From JBMNUL01 sp050946255 (GTDB lineage Bacteria; Actinomycetota; Coriobacteriia; Coriobacteriales; CADBOM01), in assembly GCA_050946255.1 (NCBI GenBank), contig JBMNUL010000174.1, positions 1 to 5,204 on the forward strand: a stretch of DNA of 5,204 bases. The letters run 5' to 3'. Position 1 is the stretch's first letter. Each line of letters begins with the position of its first letter. Below, one piece after another: positions 1 to 5,204 of this stretch. The notes beneath the pieces were generated by a model. That model worked only from the letters and a program-made list of their open reading frames with translations. It searched no databases and was not told where the DNA came from. The position numbers were made by a program, and so were the translations under genes.

Positions 1-2263
1 AAAGCCCGTTTTTCCAACAATATTCGTTGGCCCTTCCAACCAGCACGGCAACCCCGGGTTTCCTCGAGTACTCGCATTTGTAGTAGAGCTCTGGGTCCAC
101 CATAACGACGACGTCCACTTTCTGGTCGCGGTCGTTTCCCATGCCCTCACCTGAGATGTGCACGAGCTTGTCGCCATTTGGGAGGTCAGGGATCTCCACT
201 CCCTTCCCACCTTTAAGCGATTGCAGCGGTCGACATTGCAGCAAGTTGACTATGAAGTAACCATCGTCGGAGACGTTGACGGTGAATTCGATATCGACCG
301 GATTCTGGTATGCATCTTGCAGGGAATGCATGATCCTCGACATCAGCGAAGTGAAATCCCTGTTCCCGGCAAGCCCCTCGCAAGATGCGAACAGCACCGG
401 GTCTCTCCTACCGCGCTCGCGGAGGTTCTGCTCGGCCTCGTAATCGTGCTCGAACACCGCCCTTCTCCAGCTTTGCGGCATCGCAGGCTCAAGGTCGGTG
501 CAGACCTTCTCGGCGAAAACGCGTTTCTCGAGGTCTATCACGTTGGCATAGTGCTGCGAGTACTTGTGCTTCTCCGCCCTCGTCTTGGCCGTGGTCGCAA
601 GGGGCCTGTCAAGGCTGATGATCCTAGGGTAGTCGCTCTCGGTGCGGTCCACAGCCTTGGTTCCCAAGCCCATGACCAGCCTTATCATCCCGGCATCTGG
701 ATCCATGTCGGGCATCCAGCAGTAGGCGCTGTGGGAATACCCCACACCGGCGGCGGTGGGCATGTAAGACCCATCGGGCAACCGCGATCCGCTCACCCTC
801 ATGACGAGAAGGGCCATCTGCTCCTCATAGGCGTCGAGCCCGTTTTGCAGGCGGTACTCGAGCGCAGACCTGTTGAGTGCCGAGGCATATACGTGCCTGA
901 CCCCGTCCTCGAAGTCCTTCAGCCTCTCGTCCAGGATGCCGGTATTGACCCTGAACACGGAATCGTATTTCCCCGCGAACGCATTGCCGAAACCGTCCTC
1001 CAGAAAGCTGCTCGACCTGATGATGATCGGACATTGCCCGAAGTACTCCAGTATCCTGATGAACCTCTCGTGGATATCAGGCGGGAACGTCCCGTTTTCG
1101 ATTCCCTCCTTGAGTTCCGGAGCCGCGCTGATGAACCCGTCCCCGCTCTGCTTGACCCTCAGGTCCCAGAGCCCGTTGTAGACGATATAGGTGTAGAAAA
1201 CGTCGGTGCCCACGTAGAATGAATCATGTGGCTCGAAATAGGAGAGGTCGTCCGGCATGGCAGATTCGACGATTCTCTGAGCCACCAGCATCCCGCAGGT
1301 CTTCCCACCGACGTACCCGGTGCCAACCATCCTGTCCCTCACGGCGAAGTAATCCGCTGGCTTGAAGTAGCGCTTGACCAAAGACCGCATGTGGGGGTCG
1401 ACGGTCATCATCATGTTGCACATCTTGGTGCAGGTTTCCTCTTTCAGAAGGCCCCTGCTGTAATCCTGCTTGGCCTCGAAGAAGAACCTGTCCCAAGCAT
1501 CGATGTTCGACTCCTCGTTGGTGACGGAATTGCTGTCGAGCGACGCATAGTAGCGGCTCATTCCAACGCCATCGTTGATCACCGAGACACTGCCGGTTTC
1601 CAAATCGAACGCATGTGCCGAGAACATCGTCGGCGATTCGCGGTTCCATACTTTAATGGGTTTTATGTAGAGGAGGTTGTCCCCGGACGTGACATCGAGG
1701 AACAGTTGCGTTGTATTTTGGATCTTCTCAATGGCGGCAAACGAGTGCCTTCCCCTCAAGATCGGGAAATACGCAACAGTGTCCAGCTCGAACAGATAAG
1801 GGCAGGTGACCCTGAAGAAGTTCCCCATCATGAGGTCCGAAGACCACGCCACCTGCAGCTCGCTGAGGCAATCGAAAACGTAGAAGGCGTCCTTACCCTC
1901 GCGCTCGATGAGCCTGTGGACTGCCACCGTGAACGCCTCGAAACCCACGTTGGGGTTGAAATCGATCACCCTGACCCCGGGTTGTTCTTCCACAAGCGGA
2001 GGATGCTTGGCGAAGCGCACGTAGATCAAGTTGCGCTTGTCGGCAATCGCCTGTTTCACAAATGGCTCCGTGAAGTACCTGAATTCTTCGAGATTTGACA
2101 GGCGCCAGACCACGTTATCGCCAATTCTTATGTTGTCTAGAACGCCATCGAGGTCGTCTATTCCGCTCTTTACCCTGTCGAAAGCGGCCATGTCCATCGC
2201 CTTCTTCGAATTGGGGCAGCTGCTACCGGCTGGCGACGACATGAGAGTCCGGGGCGGTTGCAT
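1..2263 (-). CDS. PEP/pyruvate-binding (PPDK_N ATP-grasp) protein with degenerate KaiC-like N-terminal domain, 3' end missing
   Basis: The reading frame is open from an ATG at 2263 to the left edge: 754 codons with no stop, so the C-terminus lies outside. Residues about 26-220 resemble the opening of KaiC/RecA-type ATPases (SGIDDLDGVLDNIRIGD, 33-49; Walker-B-like FYVFD, 127-131) but have no GxxxxGKT P-loop. Residues about 315-680 form a PPDK/PEP-synthase-type ATP-grasp domain: GGKTCGML (319-326), IRSSSFLEDGFGNAFAGKY (415-433), AAGVGYS (504-510), VDIEF (656-660) and QCRPL (676-680). K321, R416, E659, Q676 and R678 match ATP-binding K22, R92, E323, Q335 and R337 of Clostridium symbiosum PPDK by motif. 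No phosphohistidine motif (TGGxxSHxA) is seen in the remaining 74 residues. I see no signal peptide or membrane segment, so it is probably cytosolic. Substrate and reaction are unknown; ATP-dependent phosphotransfer is inferred. An in-frame TGA at 2275-2273 bounds the frame. ATGs at 2242, 2197 and 2191 are alternative starts. Family assignment is firm, function is not. Confidence 0.88.
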   Translation of the reverse strand, partial: MQPPRTLMSSPAGSSCPNSKKAMDMAAFDRVKSGIDDLDGVLDNIRIGDNVVWRLSNLEEFRYFTEPFVKQAIADKRNLIYVRFAKHPPLVEEQPGVRVIDFNPNVGFEAFTVAVHRLIEREGKDAFYVFDCLSELQVAWSSDLMMGNFFRVTCPYLFELDTVAYFPILRGRHSFAAIEKIQNTTQLFLDVTSGDNLLYIKPIKVWNRESPTMFSAHAFDLETGSVSVINDGVGMSRYYASLDSNSVTNEESNIDAWDRFFFEAKQDYSRGLLKEETCTKMCNMMMTVDPHMRSLVKRYFKPADYFAVRDRMVGTGYVGGKTCGMLVAQRIVESAMPDDLSYFEPHDSFYVGTDVFYTYIVYNGLWDLRVKQSGDGFISAAPELKEGIENGTFPPDIHERFIRILEYFGQCPIIIRSSSFLEDGFGNAFAGKYDSVFRVNTGILDERLKDFEDGVRHVYASALNRSALEYRLQNGLDAYEEQMALLVMRVSGSRLPDGSYMPTAAGVGYSHSAYCWMPDMDPDAGMIRLVMGLGTKAVDRTESDYPRIISLDRPLATTAKTRAEKHKYSQHYANVIDLEKRVFAEKVCTDLEPAMPQSWRRAVFEHDYEAEQNLRERGRRDPVLFASCEGLAGNRDFTSLMSRIMHSLQDAYQNPVDIEFTVNVSDDGYFIVNLLQCRPLQSLKGGKGVEIPDLPNGDKLVHISGEGMGNDRDQKVDVVVMVDPELYYKCEYSRKPGVAVLVGRANEYCWKNGL

Positions 2264-2270
2264 TTGGTGG

Positions 2271-2274
2271 CCTC
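2271..2274 (-). promoter_or_regulatory. Ribosome binding site for the ATG at 2263
   Basis: On the minus strand GAGG is followed by a 7-base spacer (CCACCAA) and then ATG at 2263. This is the best-spaced Shine-Dalgarno among the clustered candidate starts, although AGAAGG also sits 8 bases ahead of the ATG at 2191. The site favours the longer N-terminus but does not settle it. Confidence 0.5.
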
Positions 2275-2322
2275 ATTTGGCCAGCAAACGCAGACGTGGC
2301 ACACTCGATTCTCCATATATGT

Positions 2323-2330
2323 GACATGTC
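2323..2330. promoter_or_regulatory. Palindrome GACATGTC, possible operator
   Basis: An exact 8-base palindrome lies about 60 bases upstream of the ATG at 2263. Its outer flanks extend the symmetry imperfectly (G-T before, G-C after), and it sits next to an ATATAT stretch at about 2315-2320. Position and symmetry would suit a repressor site near a promoter, but an 8-base palindrome can arise by chance and no regulator is identified. Confidence 0.2.
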
Positions 2331-2407
2331 GCCAGGTCGGTGGGGCTTGAGGACAGCTTCCCATCTCCCACTGAAACGTTAACAAGGCAGAGGCAAAACC
2401 TCGCAAA

Positions 2408-2416
2408 ATGTTACAT
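2408..2416. promoter_or_regulatory. Palindrome ATGTTACAT in AT-rich patch, possible promoter/operator
   Basis: ATGT-T-ACAT is a 9-base inverted repeat within the only AT-rich stretch of the gap. On the minus strand it overlaps the -10-like TAACAT. It shares the ATGT/ACAT half-sites with the palindrome at 2323-2330. This is suggestive only; no regulator family can be named. Confidence 0.2.
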
Positions 2417-2585
2417 GAAATTAATATTCGGGGAGAATCTGCGCACAACTCACCAGCATGCGAGCAGGGCCGGACATGGTCGATTCCCGTTCATTGGCAC
2501 GATGGGCACCCGCTGGAATGCGAGCAAACCCGAGCTTGGACAAGTCCGCTCTAAAAAAACAGCGAAACCCCAAAAGCATGCTAAT

Positions 2586-2603
2586 GGACCCGAGCTCCGG
2601 TCC
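2586..2603 (-). terminator. Weak candidate terminator hairpin after nadE
   Basis: Seven bases past the nadE stop codon, GGACC and GGTCC form a 5-bp stem around an 8-base loop. A TTTT follows about 10 bases later and a run of seven T (2559-2553) about 26 bases later. The T run is too far away for a textbook intrinsic terminator and the stem is short. Termination somewhere in this gap is likely from its length, but this hairpin is not proven to be the site. Confidence 0.25.
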
Positions 2604-2610
2604 TCTCAGC

Positions 2611-4530
2611 TTACAGCTGTTCCAGCTGATCCATCCACACCGCGACGCTTGCATCGCTCGGCATGCGGAGGTCGCCACGCGGGCTCACGGCGACCGAACC
2701 GACCTTCGGTCCATCGGGAAGACACGAGCGCTTGAACTGCTGGGCGAAGAACCTCCTGTAGAAGGTCTTCAGCCACTTCAGGATCGTGGGAGCATCGTAG
2801 TCCCCTTCAAACGACCTGATGGCAATCCTGTATATCTTCGCCGGCTCGTAACCTGCCCTCAACATGTAGTAGAGGAAGAAGTCGTGGAGCTCGTACGGAC
2901 CCACGATGTCCTCGGTCTTCTGAGATATCTTCCCGTCTTCCGGCGGCAGGAGCTCGGGACTGACCGGGGTGTCCAGAACATCATCCAAGATTCCCGAGAG
3001 GGCATCGTCCCCACATGTCCTGGCGAAGTATCGAATCAGATGCCTGACCAGGGTCTTCGGAACCGAGGAGTTCACTGCATACATCGACATGTGGTCACCG
3101 TTGTAGGTTGCCCACCCGAGGGCCAGCTCTGAAAGATCTCCGGTTCCCACCACCAGACCGCTCTCCTGGTTTGCCAGGTCCATGAGAATCTGGGTACGCT
3201 CCCTGGCCTGGGCGTTCTCATACGCTACGTCGTGGGATTCGGTGGAATGGCCGATATCCGAGAGATGCTGTCTCACTGCATCCGCGATGCCGATCTCGCG
3301 AAGGGTCACTCCCAGGGACCTCGCGAGCGCACACGCGTTGTCGTAGGTGCGTCCCGTCGTACCGAACCCCGGCATCGTGACGGCTATAATCCCCTTCCTG
3401 TCGAGCCCGAGCATATCGAACGCCCTCGCCGCGACCAGAAGTGCCAACGTGGAATCGAGCCCTCCGGAAATGCCGATAACGGCGAATTTGCTTCCCGTGT
3501 GATCCAGGCGCTTGCGAAGTCCCAGGGCCTGGATATTCAATATCTCGTCGCAACGGGCATCTCGCGTCAGCTGGTCCGAGGGCACAAATGGATATTTGTC
3601 GAAATTCCTGGTCAGCTTCGTTTTCTCGAGCTCCAGGTCGAACGGGACAAAAATATAATCGCCGGCTGAATCAGAGTCTGGAGCGGGATATGTGCTCATC
3701 CTGGCACGCTCGGAGGCAATGCGGTCCACGTCTATCTCGCTGATCGCGGTTCCGTTCTCGAACCTCTTGGATTCCGAGAGTATGACCCCGTTTTCCGAGA
3801 TGATGTTCTGACCGCCGAACACCAGGTCCGTCGTTGACTCTCCATAACCTGCAGATGCGTAGACATACGCGCAAACAGCTCCAGCCGATTGCGCCTTGAC
3901 GATCATCCTGCGATATGAGTCCTTCCCGACCATCTCGTCGCTGGCGGATAAGTTGACTATGAGCGTGGCACCAGTCGTGGCATGCCTCGTGCTCGGCGGG
4001 CACGGGACCCAGAGGTCCTCGCAAATCTCAGCCCCCACCACGAGATTCGGCACCTGCCTGCATGTGAAGAGGATCTGGGATCCAAACGGGACCATCTCGC
4101 CTCTCCATTCCACAAGCCTTGCCACCTTCGGCCCGGGGGTGAAGTGCCTGCGCTCATAGAACTCGTTGTAGTTGGGGAGGTTGACCTTTGAGACGAACCC
4201 CAGCAGACGGCCATGATTCATCGCCGCCGCCACATTGTAGAGCTTGCCTCCGACCTCCAATGGGAGCCCCACGAAGATCAGAGCGTCGACATCTCGAGTG
4301 GAATCCACGATCATTCCAAGCTCGACCCTGGCCTCGTCGAGCAGCCTTCTCTGGAGGAAAAGATCGCTGCAGGTATATCCGGTAATGCAGAGCTCGGGGA
4401 ACACCATGACCTTCACATGTTGCTCTGCCATCTCCCGCACGTGGTCCATGATGGATGCCGCATTGGCTCCGCAATCGGCAACAACGACCTCCGGTGTCGA
4501 CGCCCCTATCTTGATAAAACCTTGCCTCAT
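2611..4530 (-). CDS. nadE: Glutamine-dependent NAD+ synthetase (NadE), complete
   Basis: It makes NAD+ from nicotinic acid adenine dinucleotide, ATP and glutamine (EC 6.3.5.1), the last step of NAD synthesis, in the cytosol. The protein has 639 residues, usual for the two-domain form. Residues 1 to about 260 are a nitrilase-fold glutaminase with Glu46 (FPELCITGY), Lys115 (SKVNLPNYNEF) and Cys170 (GAEICEDLW); each lies exactly six residues before E52, K121 and C176 of the Mycobacterium tuberculosis enzyme. Residues about 325-639 are the ammonia-dependent synthetase domain, with the pyrophosphatase loop SGGLDST (355-361), MPGFGTTGRTYDNA (386-399), VVGTGDLSELALGWATYNGD and the C-terminal KRSCLPDGPKVGSV (600-613). 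ATG at 4530 is chosen because GGAGAGG lies 7 bases upstream; the frame also contains a GTG at 4584 that would add 18 residues with a poor site. The stop is TAA at 2613-2611. All key residues are present, so it should be active. Confidence 0.97.
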   Translation of the reverse strand: MRQGFIKIGASTPEVVVADCGANAASIMDHVREMAEQHVKVMVFPELCITGYTCSDLFLQRRLLDEARVELGMIVDSTRDVDALIFVGLPLEVGGKLYNVAAAMNHGRLLGFVSKVNLPNYNEFYERRHFTPGPKVARLVEWRGEMVPFGSQILFTCRQVPNLVVGAEICEDLWVPCPPSTRHATTGATLIVNLSASDEMVGKDSYRRMIVKAQSAGAVCAYVYASAGYGESTTDLVFGGQNIISENGVILSESKRFENGTAISEIDVDRIASERARMSTYPAPDSDSAGDYIFVPFDLELEKTKLTRNFDKYPFVPSDQLTRDARCDEILNIQALGLRKRLDHTGSKFAVIGISGGLDSTLALLVAARAFDMLGLDRKGIIAVTMPGFGTTGRTYDNACALARSLGVTLREIGIADAVRQHLSDIGHSTESHDVAYENAQARERTQILMDLANQESGLVVGTGDLSELALGWATYNGDHMSMYAVNSSVPKTLVRHLIRYFARTCGDDALSGILDDVLDTPVSPELLPPEDGKISQKTEDIVGPYELHDFFLYYMLRAGYEPAKIYRIAIRSFEGDYDAPTILKWLKTFYRRFFAQQFKRSCLPDGPKVGSVAVSPRGDLRMPSDASVAVWMDQLEQL

Positions 4531-4699
4531 TGGAATTCCTCTCCAGATTGCGCCGTGCCAGTGCCGAAAAAGCGGTATGCCCACGCCAGTTCTCTAGAGC
4601 CGTGGCACAATCCGCCAGTCCAAAAAGTTCCAGAACCCGGGGCCGTGCCCTGCCTCTGCGCGAGGATCTCGACCAGCCGAGGAGCCAGCCAAAGGCCGG
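4531..4699. other. Spacer between hslO and nadE
   Basis: This 169-base spacer lies between two genes of the same orientation. Apart from the nadE ribosome binding site I see no convincing promoter or terminator: T5 runs occur after GTTCTGGAAC and after TACCGC, but neither has a stable stem before it. The genes could be co-transcribed. The spacer is long enough to hide a promoter that I cannot recognise. Confidence 0.5.
4538..4544 (-). promoter_or_regulatory. Strong ribosome binding site of nadE
   Basis: GGAGAGG on the minus strand is followed by a 7-base spacer (AATTCCA) and ATG at 4530. It decides the nadE start against the upstream in-frame GTG at 4584, which lacks a comparable site. Confidence 0.8.
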
Positions 4700-5204
4700 T
4701 CAGACAGCCTCTTCGAGGAGCTTTCTCATCTCATCGACCGAGAACTTGTACTTCTTCCCGCAAAAATGGCAGGCAAGTTCCACGTCCTCGCCCTCGTCTA
4801 TCAGAGACTGCATCTCGTCCTTGCCAAGGCACAGAAGCACCTTCTCGACCCGCTCCCTATCGCAGTTGCAGTAGAACTCGGTTGGGATTGAATCGTTGAT
4901 TTCCAGCCCCATGCCATCGAAAATCTGCTCGAGGATCTGCTCAGGAGTCATCCCTTTTTCCAGCATCCCCGTGACGGAGGAGATCTTGCCCAGATTTTTC
5001 TCGAGCATGTCGATGGTCTCATCGGGGCATCCCGGCATCAGCTGAACGATGAACCCGCCGGCCTGCCTCACGCTCTGATCGCGGTCCACCAGGACACCAA
5101 GGCCCACCGAGGAAGGAACCTGTTCGCTTGTGACGAAGTAGTTGGCGAGGTCGTCTCCGATCTCACCGGTGACCAGCTCGGACTGGCTGGACCAGGGCTC
5201 TCCA
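4700..5204 (-). CDS. hslO: Hsp33 redox-regulated chaperone, C-terminal part (5' end missing)
   Basis: Hsp33 is a cytosolic holdase that binds unfolding proteins during oxidative stress. In the reduced state four cysteines hold zinc and keep it inactive; oxidation releases zinc and switches it on. The visible 167 residues begin inside the N-terminal substrate-binding domain and enter the window in frame (SELVTGEIGDDLANYF, then SEQVPSSVGLGVLVDRD and the family hallmark AGGFIVQLMPG). They continue through the linker to the zinc domain, where the cysteines appear as CNC, 30 residues, then CHFC (residues 112, 114, 145 and 148 of the visible part), fitting the CxC-x(27-32)-CxxC pattern. Roughly 120-130 N-terminal residues of the usual length of about 290 are outside the window. 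An apparent GTG start at 5107 is internal, because family similarity continues upstream of it. The stop is TGA at 4702-4700; nadE follows 169 bases later. The redox switch is intact. Confidence 0.95.
   Translation of the reverse strand, partial: GEPWSSQSELVTGEIGDDLANYFVTSEQVPSSVGLGVLVDRDQSVRQAGGFIVQLMPGCPDETIDMLEKNLGKISSVTGMLEKGMTPEQILEQIFDGMGLEINDSIPTEFYCNCDRERVEKVLLCLGKDEMQSLIDEGEDVELACHFCGKKYKFSVDEMRKLLEEAV

Larger units (their letters stand above)
2264..2610. other. Intergenic gap between nadE and the PEP/pyruvate-binding gene
   Basis: This is 347 bases without a credible gene. Short open frames here either overlap the start of the neighbouring gene in another frame or mirror nadE. Reading along the minus strand, it holds a small GC-rich inverted repeat just after nadE (2603-2586), a run of seven T (2559-2553), an AT-rich patch (about 2440-2400) that is the most likely promoter area, two short palindromes (2408-2416 and 2323-2330) and the ribosome binding site at 2274-2271. 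I found no sigma-70 promoter with good -35 and -10 matches; the best -10-like string is TAACAT inside the AT-rich patch, with a poor -35. No tRNA or recognisable riboswitch is apparent by eye. Confidence 0.6.

Noticed and set aside
158..2098. Two long plus-strand open frames in the same phase (158-1222 and 1226-2098) that together nearly span the opposite strand of the PEP/pyruvate-binding gene.
   Set aside because: The minus strand encodes a protein with clear PPDK_N motifs over the whole stretch. The plus-strand translations show no recognisable domain and are explained by GC-rich codon bias on the coding strand.
2170..2448. Minus-strand 92-codon open frame rich in cysteine and arginine across the gap and the start of the PEP/pyruvate-binding gene.
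   Set aside because: It overlaps the N-terminal coding region in another frame, has low-complexity composition, and has no recognisable domain. The cysteines are scattered rather than set in a metal-binding pattern.
2458..2526. Direct repeat ATGCGAGCA at 2458-2466 and 2518-2526, exactly 60 bases apart.
   Set aside because: It has only two copies of nine bases, with no third copy or inverted partner, so chance is a sufficient explanation.
2547..2564. CGCT/AGCG inverted repeat around the run of seven A/T.
   Set aside because: A 4-bp stem with the T run inside the loop does not make an intrinsic terminator, and the stem is too short to be meaningful.
2458..3132. Plus-strand 224-codon open frame opposite the end of nadE.
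   Set aside because: Most of it lies antisense to the strongly conserved C-terminal NAD synthetase domain, and the product has no recognisable motif.
4555..4609. GTGCCA and TGGCAC inverted repeat in the hslO-nadE spacer.
   Set aside because: A 6-bp stem with a loop of over 40 bases and no T tract is neither a credible terminator nor a riboswitch-like structure.
4213..4899. Plus-strand 228-codon open frame opposite the nadE start, the spacer and the hslO end.
   Set aside because: It crosses two well-supported minus-strand genes, and its Arg/Pro/Ser-rich translation looks like an antisense artefact.

Overview
The window carries three protein-coding genes, all on the minus strand. In transcription order (right to left) they are the C-terminal part of hslO (redox chaperone Hsp33, cut by the right edge), a complete nadE (large glutamine-dependent NAD+ synthetase), and most of a PEP/pyruvate-binding (PPDK_N-type ATP-grasp) protein that runs off the left edge. 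The plus strand holds only mirror-image open frames. I see no tRNA, rRNA, mobile element or CRISPR array.

Organism: a bacterium with GC-rich DNA, Shine-Dalgarno-type ribosome binding sites and frequent AGG arginine codons. Hsp33 argues for a bacterium rather than an archaeon. The two-domain NadE of about 640 residues and a PEP/pyruvate-binding protein with an N-terminal ATPase-like domain are the kind of content I associate with anaerobic lineages such as Coriobacteriia, Clostridia or Spirochaetes. I cannot place it more precisely from three genes; Coriobacteriia is only a weak guess.

Layout: 4700-5204 hslO C-terminal part; 4531-4699 a 169-base spacer with the nadE ribosome binding site; 2611-4530 nadE; 2264-2610 a 347-base gap that probably contains the end of the nadE transcript and the promoter region of the next gene; 1-2263 the PEP/pyruvate-binding protein.

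How they work together: hslO and nadE are housekeeping genes that could share a transcript. The third gene has its own long leader and is probably transcribed separately. Redox and NAD supply could be a common theme, but this is weak inference from adjacency. The most interesting object is the third gene. Its ATP-grasp half keeps the nucleotide-binding residues known from pyruvate phosphate dikinase, its N-terminal third looks like a KaiC/RecA-type domain without a P-loop, and no phosphohistidine domain is visible in the part present. It is therefore unlikely to be an ordinary PEP synthase or PPDK.
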